In this document: in pieces, positions 1 through 11,910 of the stretch
How positions within the stretch are numbered: position 1 is the first letter of the stretch
Layout of the letters: each line of letters begins with the position of its first letter
Assembly (NCBI GenBank): GCA_038373885.1
Contig: JAWZYV010011909.1
Span: forward strand, 558,001 to 622,000
DNA: 64,000 nt
Direction of reading: 5' to 3'
Source: Cheiracanthium punctorium
Lineage: Eukaryota; Arthropoda; Arachnida; Araneae; Cheiracanthiidae
The notes under the pieces: model-generated
What the model was told of the DNA's origin: nothing
Database searches by the model: none
What the model saw: the letters and a program-made list of their open reading frames with translations, nothing else
Translations under genes and position numbers: made by a program

Positions 1-32
1 GCACTAACAGTTTTGACCACGGGCCGCCACTG
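1..32 (-). mobile_element. Terminus of a hAT-like element cut by the window edge
   Basis: Read on the minus strand the segment begins CAGTGGCGGCCCGTGG, the end of a family whose other copy lies at 24401-26114, where an exact 8-bp duplication flanks it. The first 27 bases here closely match the other copy's right end (26081-26110). Only the terminus is in view. Confidence 0.5.
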
Positions 33-2209
33 ATATATGTGGCTCTGAAAAACTTTTGCTGGCTCCTATGGCTAACTTAGGCCAATCCCTGAGCATTATT
101 TTACATTTTACTAAAACCATGTTCTTTCGAATGCTTATCTCGATGATTGAAAGCATAACCTTTCATTCATAGAACTGTTTGGTAGTACATGTATTTATGC
201 GAGCAGATATTTCAAGGACTTAGTACATAGCTACATCAAATGCACATGTGGACTTCTGTAAGCAAAAATAATGCCAAACTTATCATTTACTTTTTGTTTG
301 GACTTAAAGAAATAAAAATCTAAATAATAAAAGTCCTGTCAATAACGGTGCTGGGATGGACTCATCGCTCCGGAGGGTGCATCTGTCACCATGTTGAAAA
401 TTTGATAAAAACAACATTTTTATCTCTTGAGTAAAATTAAAATTTTTTGTACAATTCGAAAGATCTCTAAAAAATCAGTTTTTTTTTTAAACTTGCCACT
501 ACTTTCAATTTTAAATATCTAGCGCGATATCATGCCTTGAAAAAGTAAACACAGAAGCGGAAAAGCACAAACAAATTGTTTGGTGGTGACATATGTGAAT
601 TATATTGTTAACTAAATCAAGAGGATTAAATAATTTTACAATTGGGCAAAATGATTTCGAGGTCATATTTTAACTAGCCAAATTTATTAATTTACTATAA
701 TAAAAAAAATTATATAAAACCCTTCATTATAATTTATTTTTTACTAATTTTTCACTAATTTTATTTATTTAAATACAAATGCATATTCAAGTGAAATTTT
801 TATTTTTTCAAAGAAAAATATTTTTAAGGAAACAGTACATTGCAGCATGAATACTGTGATAAATATCTCAATAAGTTATTTTTCTCTTCAGCGGTAATCT
901 CCCCAGCGCCCCCTCAAAGAGATTTTGCTATTAACAATTGTATTTATTAAAGTATCGATTTTAAATGAAGAAGTTAGTTATAGAATTATTTTAGTATATT
1001 GCAAATTTCGGTCGTGAAGAAGCCCGTGTGCCATAGGTTGCTCAAGCCAGTTGCAAAACCGTGTGCGTCCTCTAAGTTGCACATTTTGGGCAAGAAGCAT
1101 CCTCCAATGGCCAAAGCTGGTCGCTGAAAGCAGCTAGTTATTAATAATTGATCATTAAAAATTTACCACATATTTTATGTGTTGTTTCTAATGTACTTCC
1201 TTTTGTTATTATTTTCTTTCTTAAATTTTTACTGTCTTCACTAAAGGAACAATAAAGTAGTTATGCAAATTATGAAACTACCTTCTCAAAATTGCAATGT
1301 TTAATATACAATTGCAGAGTTTCAATAACTAAGTAGGTTAGAAAATTTTAGAAACAATTTAAAAAAAAATTATAGTTATGTATTATATATATATAATATA
1401 AATTTTACAACTTATGTCCCATAAGTTATAAGTGTTCATTCAAAAGCTTTCAAGCAAGTTAATCCCCCCCCCCTCCCCCAACTTTGTCACATTTCTCTCT
1501 AAAGACAAACAGAAATGATAAACCAGTAGGAAAATTTTGTGCCACAGATAAACCTCTCCTATTTTCTAGTACAATATTTCTTGTAAAAACAGAATTGGGT
1601 CATTCTCAAAAAATGTTGCAATATCCGATTTTAACAAGTGTTAAGAAAATTTGTTTTCCTGGAACTTTAATTATTATTAAGTTTAAAAAAATATTTTATG
1701 AGCAAAATTTAACAAAACCCATACAAATTTCACACTGTGTGAATGACACAATTGATTCCAGTAAATGATTGATAAAATTTTGATCCATGAATCTTTCATG
1801 AGTAAGTTATAAGTCTATCTATTTTAAAGTGAATTTTCTTGGGAAATAGGCATAGTTTACTGTTTTAAAGTGTATTTTGGGGGTTACAGTAAATATTTAA
1901 TTAATTTGTTGGGCAATCACTTGTGTCACAGTAATATGTTTAAAATTTTAAAGTGTACTTCTTTTTTTTTTTTTTTTTTTTTTTTGTGGTTAATTTCAAT
2001 ATGCATGTAACCTGTGATTTGTTTCAAAGTCATTGTCTTAAATTTGACTTTATATCCTTGTATTGGGGCCACGGTAATTTTCTAAAATGATGCAAGATAT
2101 GCATATAGTAATTTATTGTTGTAACTATAAGTAGATCAGTTCAATGTATAATGAGGGTACCCTCGACTGATTGATTCTTAATAGTGGTTTTGTCTCCAGT
2201 TGTTAATAA
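33..2209. other. AT-rich non-coding stretch
   Basis: Very AT-rich, with homopolymer runs (long T run near 1963-1985, C run near 1466-1475). Apart from the transposase-like scrap at 1000-1127 I see no exon with plausible splice sites and no complete element. The short ORFs are low-complexity and unconvincing. Confidence 0.6.
1000..1127 (-). pseudogene. Possible transposase fragment (mariner/Tc1-superfamily-like)
   Basis: This block is more GC-rich and codon-like than its surroundings. Read on the minus strand it gives an open stretch of about 40 residues containing RTRFCNWLEQ and LLHDRNLQ. That resembles the pre-catalytic region of some IS630/mariner-type transposases, which often have an R-FC-WL motif just before the second acidic motif. 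There is no start, no stop and no flanking domain. On the plus strand the same block is open and ends at a TGA (1125-1127), so a terminal exon on the plus strand is the alternative. Confidence 0.3.
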
Positions 2210-5200
2210 CAGGCATGAAAATCTTCCGCTTTTCGGCGGATTTCCGCTTTTTTGTTTTTTTTGGAAGACCTCCGCTTTCCGAAAATGTTTTAAAACCTTT
2301 CTGCTTTTTCAAAAAAAAAAAAAGTGATTACCGAACCTAAAGCAAAACATAGCGGACATAGCAGAGTAACAAGAGGACGATAATGCGCGCCTGGGATGTA
2401 CGTTTTCACTGCATCTCTCACTGCGCCTAGACTAAAGTCAGCTAGAGTGCAATGTTACTGATTTCCTGAGTTGGTAAATTCAAAATTTAGTTCAGAGGGG
2501 CAAATTCTTATTTTAGATCTTCGATGTTTCGAAAGGCATCTGATACATAATTATGTACTTGGCGAACTACTACACAACAATAAATTATCTATCGAGACCT
2601 TTCGCCACTGGAAAACCGTTGTCGGTGAGCTATTGTTACTCGCGACATGTTTTTATTGCTGCTTTGCGCACTTGATGAATCTATAAATTTTTTTCACGGA
2701 CACGTACCAGCTTAACTGATACTTCTATTGTGGATTATTGAGAAAATGGCAAATTTATCGAATATATTAGAAAACGTGGATTGAAAACGAAATGTTTGTG
2801 GTCATTTTCGGATCCAAAAATTTGCTTGGTTTTGGAAAAATTGTCGGCCGAACGAGAACTTCCAGACATTTTATGAATGCTAAACTGGAATTTTTGTTTA
2901 AATAAAGCAAACTGACGGTCTACACGACAAATAAAACTTGTATAAAAGTGCAGCTTTTAGTAATGGTATTTAAAATAAAAATCTTGTCATTCCTTTAGGT
3001 CTTCAACATGCAAAGGAAGTAAAATAATTTATGGTAGTTTAAATATACTTTTCTTAAATAAATAAATTATTAATAATAATTCCAATAAATAAATACTTCG
3101 ATATTTATAGCTATTAAAACGTACACGTCTTAATTTTATGCTGAATAAAAGGATAATGCTTTTTTAAAATGTGAGTTAATGTTAAGAAATCCATAAGAAA
3201 AAAAACCCCAAAATTTTCAGTTTTTTTTTTTTAAACAGTTATGCGGATTTTACTAAAAATATGTACCGTAACTTCATGAAAAGTTAACTAATGGTAAGAC
3301 CACGGATGGATTAAAGGAATTGGGGGGGGGGGAGCGATTACTCCTCCGCTACAGGAAAAAGAAATTCTATTTTACTTCCATAAACTAGACAAATTTCAAC
3401 TAACCGACCATAAAATTGCATTAATTCGTCCTTAGGCAAGACGTATCGCCTCCTTAAATAAATAAAAAGATTACTTTTATTAATCATTTATGAAAATGTA
3501 CATAACCAAGCAAAAAAAAAAAAAAGAAAAGAAAAGATCAATACTAATTTTCATGGGTCAATCCACATAATACTTAATTTTAAACAACATTCAATTGATA
3601 CTCTCTCTGGGTTAAAAGTTAACGAAATATGAAATTTAAAAATGCTCTTTATTAAAAATTCGCGTTCGCAATTGGAAAAAAAAAAAGAAAGAAATTGAGG
3701 CGACTAGGCGACACAAATCATGTTTTAACGTCTCAGCAGAATTCGCTCTCGCTTTATTAGCCAGCTCGCTGAGGGAAGACAAAACAATAACAAGCTTCTC
3801 GATGTTGATGCGGCGTCGGTACCTCGGTTTGTGAAGGCCCGTTTTCCCCCGTATTACATAAATTATTATTTTTTTTTTTTAAAGCACATTCAAAATTTGG
3901 TTCTTCTGCATATCGGACGGAAATATTTCTAAAATGGTTTCACGAAGCTTGTCCGCACTTGTAACTACGTCGATGCTTTAAATGACATAATGGGGGGAAA
4001 AAAATTCAAATGCTCCCTGCATGCCGACGTGCCGTCACTTCAAGTGCATCTATGTGCTTTATTTTCTACAGAAATAAATTTGTTAGCATCGGCTTCACTG
4101 GAGCTTGCGCGCTAACTACAGATCAAAAAGCAAGATCAATATACAAAATTTTTTTGCAAAAGAAATTTATTTCAGCCAGATAGTCCTGGAAAAAAATCCC
4201 TTTTTGACATGCATAGTCCGCGGACTATACTAGCGAAATTATGGTAACTAACTATCCCCGATCTCCGGGTTCCATATTTGCCAACTGAACTTCAATCTAT
4301 TTGCAGCCTTTTGGTAAATGAATAATTTTAAAAACAAGATGTAAAACAGAGTTTTTATTACTCTATTGTTAAATTAAAATTTAAGGCATTTTAGTAACTC
4401 AACAGAAAAGTATTATTTTCCCCATAATATGTTTATTGATTTCTGAAACATTTTCACTTCAATTTTAAAATCAGGAAAATCGCTATTTCGTTTTATTCTC
4501 ATGTGCAGGTTTTTCTTTGGTAATTATTTTTACAGTTAATTTTAAAAAGCATGATCTTGTGAGTTGGTATTTTGCAGCTAATATAGGAAGGAGCAGAACA
4601 TATGTCCCTGTCATAAGTTCTACTTCTGTGTGCTGATGTGCTGCAAGACTGCTAAGATTCTAAAATTTTACCTGAGAAAATATTTAGACATTTATTAAAG
4701 AATTATTCTTTTTCCAATAAAACAAGAAAACTTCACTTTTATTCTATCATTTGAATGCTTATTTTAGAAAATGCCAATGCCATATGTATAATTTTTCATT
4801 CCATTTCTGATCAAAATTAAAAAAAAAAAAAAAAAAAAAAAAGATAGGTCTTAAAATTTTTGAGAATCAATTTTTTATTTTATTTTCATATCAAAAGAAT
4901 AATCTGAAATTTGGATGTGAGACTTATGATTTGTTTTGATCTAGGATTTTACGATATTGTTTAAGATAATTATTTTAAATAATTATAGCCTGTTTTCTTT
5001 TAATAAATATTGTATATCTAAATCTGATTATTAAACATTTACAGTGCATAATTATTTTCTTCAGGATCACAGTCAATTTGTTTGTGGTTGAAATTTAAAT
5101 GGTAGAAATTGTTTAGTACACACATTATTCCCCAGTTCCATGTTTTTGCATTATCAACAGGCGCGTAGCCAGGAAAATTTTTCGGGGGGAGATATGAACT

Positions 5201-5704
5201 TATATGTGTGTAAGTAGATGGAATTTCATCACTAATCCAAACATTTCGGGGGGGGGGGATATCCCGATATCCCCCCCCCTCCTGGCTACGCCCCCGATTA
5301 TCAACCTTGTTATATATGCCCCTAGTCAGATAATGTAGACGCACGCGCGCACGCCGGGCTCGGATACATTCAAAGGTCTTGCAGATAGTTTTCCGGTAAT
5401 TCCAAGTTTTTATTTTATTTTATGCATAGTAACCTAAAAGAAATATCTTTTTTTAAGTCACTATAGCCCAAGCGCATTGCACAGATGTGTGCGCATATGC
5501 ATATACATGTGTTCATATGTATTTAGCTATCACGAACTATTATGAGTTTGCAGATAGTTTTGGATTATGTGTGCAGATAGTTTTATCTTTTATCTGACTA
5601 TGTATATGCCTGAAAATACGTGCACGTAAATTTTTCAATTTTTTGCTGGAAAATATGTCCACGTGTATTTCCTCTTTTTTGCTCTTCAGCTGTTTTCATG
5701 CCTG
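2210..5704. mobile_element. hAT-like element with 12-bp terminal inverted repeats
   Basis: The left end reads CAGGCATGAAAATC and the right end, reverse-complemented, reads CAGGCATGAAAACA, giving 12 identical terminal bases of CAG type. Flanks are AT-rich (GTTAATAA left, TAATAATT right), so a clean 8-bp target duplication is not readable. The interior has an open stretch at 2471-2686 that I cannot assign, and no recognisable transposase core. A younger G-MITE is nested at 5158-5296. Probably an old, decayed element of about 3.5 kb. Confidence 0.5.
5158..5296. mobile_element. G-MITE copy 1 (short hAT-type MITE)
   Basis: Termini are CAGGCGCGTAGCCAGG and its partner CCTGGCTACGCCCCCG. The exact 8-bp direct repeat ATTATCAA flanks the element at 5150-5157 and 5297-5304. 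Inside each end lies a run of G (left) or C (right). The central sequence differs from the other G-MITE copies, so this is a variant subfamily. Confidence 0.8.
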
Positions 5705-5762
5705 TAATAATTACATTTGAATGGTGATTGCCTAACAACCCATCATGTTTTCAACTTATTTT

Positions 5763-5784
5763 TTGTTGTTGTTGTTGTTGTTGT
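5763..5784. repeat. (TTG)n microsatellite
   Basis: About seven TTG units in a T-rich context; simple sequence repeat. Confidence 0.85.
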
Positions 5785-6234
5785 TTTTCTTTCTTCTGAA
5801 AATGCCCCTTTCATGAAGTGTGTTTTTGCTTAATAAATGCCAGTGTTTTTGATCAGTTTTGCTTCTGTATTATTTTGTTGCACCCACACAGACACGACAA
5901 GTTATCTGGGGTATTATGTTTTTGGTTTGTCAAAATCACAATGCAATGCTGGTTTCTTCTTCTTCAACAAAATTTAAAACCTTTTCATACAAATGAGCCA
6001 GTTTCATTCAGCATTTTTAACAATGCAATGTCTTAATTACAAGTATTTACTATAGCAATACTTCACAAAATCTCTCTAATAGAAGTGTATAAATATTGTC
6101 ATTCTGTAATTTTTGAAAATTTAAGATGAAGTTATTTGGGGGACTCCCTTCCTTTAGAAAAAAAAATGGGGGGGGGGGGGGGGGTGAAAGATGAAGCCCT
6201 CTCAATCCTTATGGAGATAGTGTCTGTTATGATA

Positions 6235-6585
6235 CAGTAGTTCCCAACTAGTAAGGCGTGCCTCCCTTGCAAACATCAAGCGTTAGCAGGGGGGGGGGGG
6301 GGCATGAGAAAAATAGGCATAGATCAAGTGATAATGCATGTTTTAAAAATCATCTTATTAATTCTTATTTTTACTCTAAAACATATCTATTTTTGCTTTG
6401 AATGTATATTCAAACTTACCGATAACATCATTGTGTAAAAAAAAAAGTGACTAAATTGTTGAAGAATAAAAAAAAAAAAAAAAAAAAATCATGCTGAAGA
6501 ATCTGGGAGAGTGGATGCTAATGTAAGTTATCCGTTGTTTGTGGGGGGGGGGGGGGGCACAGTGTTAAAGGGTTGGGAACTGTTG
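6235..6585. mobile_element. hAT-like MITE (CAGTAGTTCCCAAC termini)
   Basis: The left end CAGTAGTTCCCAAC pairs with the right end GTTGGGAACTGTTG. The flanking octamers TTATGATA and CTATAATA match at 6 of 8 positions, as expected for an aged hAT duplication. The interior is AT-rich with long G runs and shares a central block with the element at 8395-9436. Non-coding and non-autonomous. It sits about 125 bp upstream of the terminal exon at 6712, inside the presumed last intron. Confidence 0.7.
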
Positions 6586-6711
6586 CTATAATAGGTTCAA
6601 GAGAAGACTATTCCCTTGACCCCACAATGACTGACTGCCACATTGATTGTACCAGGTATAAAATTATATTTATAAATATTTGTTAATCTGAAATATTTAT
6701 TTTTTATTTAG

Positions 6712-6894
6712 AAACCTATACCTTGCTTCCAAGAACCTCTGCCTGATTTAAGAAACTGGTTTTCACCTGAAATAATCAAGTATAAAAGAACAAATATTAA
6801 AAATCTGATAGCTGATTTAAAAATGAAACAAACTTCAGGTCCTGCTTCACCTAGTTCAAGTTGCAGTATAGATGTGATGGATGTTTCAGACTGA
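6712..6894 (+). CDS. Probable 3'-terminal coding exon of an unrecognised gene
   Basis: A good splice acceptor (T-rich tract, then TTTAG at 6707-6711) opens a reading frame of exactly 61 codons ending in TGA at 6892-6894. The peptide begins KPIPCFQEPLPDLRNW and continues with a charged, probably helical middle (PEIIKYKRTNIKNLIADLK). It ends in a Ser/Pro-rich tail with an acidic end (SIDVMDVSD). Composition changes sharply at both exon edges, and the Ser/Pro-acidic tail looks like the C terminus of a regulatory or nuclear protein. I do not recognise the family. Upstream coding exons are not identified and presumably lie left of the window. The plus strand and terminal position are inferred from the acceptor, the stop codon and the AATAAA signals downstream. 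Confidence 0.6.
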   Translation, partial: KPIPCFQEPLPDLRNWFSPEIIKYKRTNIKNLIADLKMKQTSGPASPSSSCSIDVMDVSD

Positions 6895-7660
6895 CTGATG
6901 AGGAAATCATGTTGATATATTTGTACATTTTATATATATATATATATAAGTATGCTAAACTTATTTATTGAAATTTATGTAGAAACCTGTTGACTTTCTG
7001 TAGATCTTTCATCCTGTTATTTTTAAATTTTGTGTTTTCATTATATATGTATTACAAAGACCAAAATCCTCTTGATCTCAGCAATACCAAGTTTATGATT
7101 TTCCAAATTTTGGATTGTTTGCAATTCTCTCTCTCTCTCTCCCCCCCCCCATTTGAAAGAGTTAAATAATTCAAATATATGTTTTTGTTTGTTTGTTTTT
7201 TTCAGTGAATTTGTTCACTTTCCCCCCACCTTCATTTGAGGGATATTTCATACTCTACCCTCATACTACATTAAAAGCTTGTAGAACATGAGATGCAACA
7301 AAAATTCAATGAGCGTCAAGTTATTTTATGAACAAAATAGATAAAGAAAATGTTAAAATATCTCATATGAAAACGAACATTTTTCTTTAATTTTATCCTG
7401 TAAAAGAAAAAAAAAAAATGACTATAATATGATAACTCACAAGTCGAATGAACTTAAATTTGAGCTAGATAAAGAATCTTGAATGGTATTTATTTAATTA
7501 TAAATGTTTTTCTGTGACTAAATAATCAAACTGCATAGAAAGTAAAAGCATAATAAGTCAAAGGAGAGTGTGTGTTATTTTGTAACTTGTTCCTTTATGC
7601 TTTTTGTGAAATGCAGATATGTGACATTTCTAATGACAATAAAATAGAATCATTTTAACA
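6895..7660 (+). other. Probable proximal 3' UTR
   Basis: AT-rich sequence directly after the stop codon at 6894. It includes a (TA)n run near 6934-6948 and a CT/C tract near 7128-7150. A canonical AATAAA stands at 7638-7643, and no other transposon is seen in between. This is the simplest 3' end for the exon at 6712-6894; a distal end near 16370 is also possible. Confidence 0.45.
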
Positions 7661-8394
7661 AAAAAGTTAAGTTGGTGTGGTTGAAAATCTTGTTTCTACT
7701 AAATTATTTGATACAGTTAAAAGGCTAAAATTTGAAATAATTATAATTTGTAATATTTATTTATTTCAAATGTTGTTAAAAATCATAAGAATGTAGTATC
7801 ATTCCAAATTTTGCATGTACATATTTGAGACTTCATACTGTATGTACATATAATCTTAATTAAAATTTAGCTTGCTAGAAATATGTACAGTTTATTTAAT
7901 CTAATGTTTATTTAATCTAAGAGTTTATTTAATCTAATGTATATGCAGTTAAATCCTAAATTAATCTTGAAAAATCAATTATTAATATGATAAATGAATG
8001 TTGTTTAGTATAAAGCATTTAAAATGCATATTTATTGGTAAATTTTGGGGGGAAATGCTTTCAACTTTAAATAGAACTAATTGTATCAAAATCATGTCAG
8101 AACAAGAGAGTTTCCTGATATTTTTTAATTAAATGTAGTGCGATTTCAGTCTCCATGAGTCCTTATGTCATTATGTTATTTAAATTTGCCATCTAAAAAG
8201 GTCAAGTAATCTTTTTCAAATTTCGTGCACCATCACTCAAAATCTGTCATTCTTAAAAGGGAGGCTTTTATGCGTTTCTGAAATGTGTGTGTGTGGCGGG
8301 GGGGTCACCAGAGTTACCAACCATGAAGCAGTTTTTGACCAGAACACCCCTGGGTGGGAGGTGAGACTTAAGCTTACTCTAGAGCAGTGGTTCC
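7661..8394. other. AT-rich stretch, nothing recognised
   Basis: No splice-flanked ORF and no element termini seen. A TTTATTTAATCTAA-type short repeat occurs two or three times near 7890-7935. Confidence 0.5.
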
Positions 8395-8499
8395 CAAGCT
8401 GTAGGGCACTCTCCTTTGTGGTCTACAGAGCATTTGCAGGGAAGGCGCGAGAAAAATAAGTAAAGAGCAAGCAAAATCGCATGTTTCTAAAATCATCTA

Positions 8500-9228
8500 C
8501 CGTATTTACCCACGTATATGTCGATCCCGCATATAAGTTGACCCACCACTTTCCACCTCATCAAGAAACTTTAATTCAGAACAAAAATACATTTATTCAA
8601 AACCATCTGAAAAAAAGGAAAGTACTAAATATACAATAATAAAGATAATAATATACAAAAGTAGTATACAAAATTAAACTGAAAATAATGAATAATAAAT
8701 AATAATAGGATGCTACTGATAGTATGATATGGTAAAGTACTAATATGCAAAGTTAAACTGATTCAAGATTCGATTCAGTATCAGTCTCGTCAAACAATTC
8801 GCAAAATTCCTTCATCGTCATCAGCTCATCATGATACACGTAATGGGTTAGGATCCCTTAGAAATACCTCCCCGGGGGCACCCTACCCTTCGGCTTAGCG
8901 CCCACATATATCTAATTGGCCGTGATCCCACAACAACAGCAGATATACGTTTTCAATCTTTGTATCGCTACATTCTTCCTGGTATGGAAATCAAACCTTA
9001 AACGACGCCATTGTGCTGCGGAATGCGGGAAGGGAACAATTCTCTTTAAGACTTCTGATTTATATTTTTGACTTTTTAATTTCTGATTGTATTTTTGACT
9101 TCTGATTTAAAAAAAAAAAAAAATTAAAAAAAAAATTAAAAATTAAGGACCCTCGTATAAGTCGACCCCCCTACTTTAAAGCCTTTTTTTGGTCCAAAAT
9201 TTCTCGACTTATACGCGGGTAAATACGG
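8500..9228. mobile_element. TA-flanked MITE nested in the hAT-like MITE
   Basis: The left end CCGTATTTACCCACGTATA pairs with the right end TATACGCGGGTAAATACGG. The dinucleotide TA flanks both sides (8498-8499 and 9229-9230), which suits a Tc1/mariner-superfamily element. The interior contains the 3' half of a SINE (8844-8935) and A-rich low-complexity sequence. No transposase is seen. Confidence 0.7.
8844..8935 (+). mobile_element. SINE 3'-half fragment
   Basis: Reads GGGTTAGGATCCCTTAGAAA, then a GGGGGCACCCT block and AATTGGCCGTGAT. It matches the 3' halves of the full SINEs at 20781-21007, 46716-46940 and 62334-62548 (minus). The tRNA-related head and the central block are absent. It lies inside the MITE at 8500-9228. 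Confidence 0.6.
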
Positions 9229-9889
9229 TATATATGTTCTTACTCCACTACATATCTATTTTTGCTTAAAATATTTATCCAAACTTTGCCAATAACATTG
9301 TTTTGTAGAAAAGGGACTAAATGTTCATAGTTGGAGAGTAAAAAACTGTATGTATGCTGAGGAATGTGAAGTAGGGGGCTGCTGTCATGAGTTATCCTTT
9401 GTTGGGGGAGGCACATTAAAATGTTGGGAACTGCTGCTCTGGAGAACTTCATCCCCTATTCTTGAAATAGAAGCTTGTTTATTGTGTAGGCTAAGCCTAC
9501 CTTATCCCCAAACAGTTACACCAGTGCATTCATGTATGACTGAAATACCTCATTTAAGTTGGATGGATAAAAGTAATAATCTTTGTAGAATTCAAAATAT
9601 GGTCAATCAACTTTATTGCAAACTTTAAGGGACCCAGAAAAATCTCCAAAATTAATTCATTTTATTAAACTGTTTCGAGAAAATTAATATGCTGCAATTA
9701 TAAGTTAAAATTTAGGTATTTCCATTATTGCAAAATTAAACTTAATAATCATCACATTTATGATTTTAGTAATTGAATATTCAACACTAAAATTTTTTGT
9801 TCTAAGTGAATTTTTATAAAATAAACTGAAAAATTAAAATGGCTAAATACTTCTTGATATACTTTAAAAATTTATTGAGCTGAACGAAG

Positions 9890-10560
9890 CAAATGAGCAA
9901 AGCTCTTACACTACACTCAGGCAATTCAATGTAATGCTTCTCCTCCTAAACTGCTTGACCGATTTAGTTCAAATTTGGCATGGTTGTAGGTACCAATGGT
10001 GGCAAGGTATAAATCTGAAATTAAGCCAATCGGGTTGACCAGGGAGGAATAATCACCAAAAAACCTGCTGCCTTTAACTTTCAATGGAGTTATCAGAAGA
10101 ATTATGCTATTTCCCAATTACTCACTCCACACCCTCATTGAACCTATGACTTTGGTCAAGGTCATGATGCTGATCACTTAAAGAAAAAAGAAAGAAAAGA
10201 AAAGAAAATCCGAAATCGAATATACCATCAAGGAGTAATCACCGAAAAAAAGTTCAACTTGAAGTAGAGATAACGGCACAAAATTTGCTCAGCTCATCAT
10301 TGCATGCGTGTGGACCTGGTCAAGAGCATTTAGTCAACTACTGTCCCAGTTGGCTTCAAAAGATGAACAAAGGTCATTCAAAGAAATAGATGGAAGATTT
10401 CATTATAAAATTCCACCAAACTGAAATTCAAACTAACTTTTATTCGTTATAAAGATATTTTTTTTTGTTTGTGTGTGTGTATGTGTGACAAAGATCCCGT
10501 TATAAGGTTTTGAGTCTAATATCTTTCAACATTAGTTTAACCAAATAAAGATCCTATGTA
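9890..10560. repeat. Dispersed repeat with a 'CTGCTTGACCGATTTAGTTC' module
   Basis: Contains AAACTGCTTGACCGATTTAG followed by a TTCAAATTTGGCATG stretch, and later a GGTCAAGGTCATGATGCTGA segment. The reverse complement of the latter part recurs near 51594-51695. The module resembles, without matching exactly, the monomers of the hairpin-ended repeats at 38000-38645. Non-coding. Confidence 0.5.
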
Positions 10561-10655
10561 TCTGCTGTGCGTTGTGTTTTGTTATAAAGTGAGTTCTCTG
10601 CAGTGATCATGATAACGCCTCTAGATGCGTATTTCATGCCTTAGAAATTCAGAAT

Positions 10656-11910
10656 CAGGGTGTCTACCGCTCCGGAAAATCCAGAAAGTCTAGAAAAAGC
10701 CTGGAAAATGAGTCCGGAAACTCTGGAAAAACCGGGAAGTTGGAAAATGGGTCCGGAAAATTTACGAAAAGAGTCAATCGGACCGCGAAAGCATCAAGCG
10801 ATGTTTTGGTATAAGGAGGGAAAAACAGGGGCTCATCCATCGTGACGGGAGGGTAAAAGACAAATTACCTTATTTGGTAACTATGGCTTAGGGCCATATT
10901 TCCAAGAACAGTTAATTCTATCAGAAAGTGCGACTACTTCTGTTTCTCAATTAATGAAATCTTAATCCTGCATACTTCAGTTAAAATTGATTTCAAGAAG
11001 TTGTACAGACAAGGGAGGGGGGCTAAAGATGTAACGAATAGTGATTTGGCCGAATATCAAATTTTTTAAAATTTCCTTTTAACTGTAAATAAAATGTCGC
11101 TTTTCAAATTAGTAATTAAATAAAGTCTAATTAAAATACATTTTATGTTATTTGTAGATGATTAAAAATGCACAACAGTATATTTGTAAAAAATCTAGGT
11201 CATGAAAAAAACATCTTTTACAAAGTTAAACACTAATAGCAGCATAATTATATTTTGAGATATTCATAATTTAATAAATATGCTATGGTATGTGATTAAT
11301 CTGGTAACTATACATAATCACATCATGTTTTGGGTTTTACGGCCTCTGGGCAAATGTAGCAGCTTTTCAAAATTATGTTGGTGATTGAGGATCTGAAAAG
11401 ATTCCTCCTACCCTCACCCTATAAAGAAGGAAGAAAACCAAGTAGTGTCTCCAAAGTAGAAAAGTCTGCATTTCTGTAATATTAATAAATACATTAAATT
11501 ATGTTAAATTCAGTGTAAAATTCAATGATTTATGATATTTTATAATATAAAATTAGCATATTGAAGTTTAAGTAATATTCTTTGTAAATGCATTAAAAAA
11601 TACATGTTAAAAATATTTGTTTCTCTTTGTTCTTAAATTATTCAGCTGAATATGTAGCAATATTCGGACACAACTATTCGGCCGAATATCTGTTCAGTAT
11701 TCGACTGACTGAATATTCCGCCAATTAATATTCGGCATACCGAATATCCGGCAAAACAGCCGAATACCGAATAGTGGCCGAATATTCTTTACATCCCTAG
11801 AGGGGGGCATTGTGCAATTTCCCAAAGTAAAATGCACTGGTCAGGAATTTTTTTCCCGGAACCTCCCAAAAGTCAGGAAATTGACTTTCAGAAATTTGGT
11901 AGAGACCCTG
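10656..11910. mobile_element. hAT-like element with CAGGGTGTCTACC termini, interrupted
   Basis: The left end CAGGGTGTCTACCGCTCCGG and the reverse complement of the right end CAGGGTCTCTACC match at 12 of 13. The left subterminal region repeats CCGGAAA-type units (10669-10770), a common arrangement for transposase binding sites. No clean 8-bp duplication is readable. The middle is occupied by a second element at about 11024-11799. Confidence 0.6.
11024..11799. mobile_element. Nested hAT-like MITE with GCCGAATA-rich ends
   Basis: The left end TAAAGATGTAACGAATAG pairs with the reverse complement of the right end, TAGGGATGTAAAGAATA. Subterminal ATTCGG/CCGAAT repeats are dense at both ends. The direct repeat GAGGGGGGC occurs at 11015-11023 and 11800-11808, consistent with an 8-bp hAT duplication plus one chance base. 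A terminus of a related family is at 33770-33857. Confidence 0.7.

Larger units (their letters stand above)
8395..9436. mobile_element. hAT-like MITE interrupted by a second MITE
   Basis: Termini are CAGTGGTTCCCAAGC on the left and the complementary GTTGGGAACTGCTG on the right. The flanking octamers CTCTAGAG (8387-8394) and CTCTGGAG (9437-9444) match at 7 of 8. Outer segments align with the MITE at 6235-6585 (shared blocks around AAAATCATCT and ACATATCTATTTTTGC). The middle is replaced by an independent element at 8500-9228, so the host MITE was about 300 bp before insertion. Confidence 0.75.

Noticed and set aside
9240..9628. ORFs on both strands near 9240-9628
   Set aside because: Overlap the right half of a hAT-like MITE; no conserved protein sequence.
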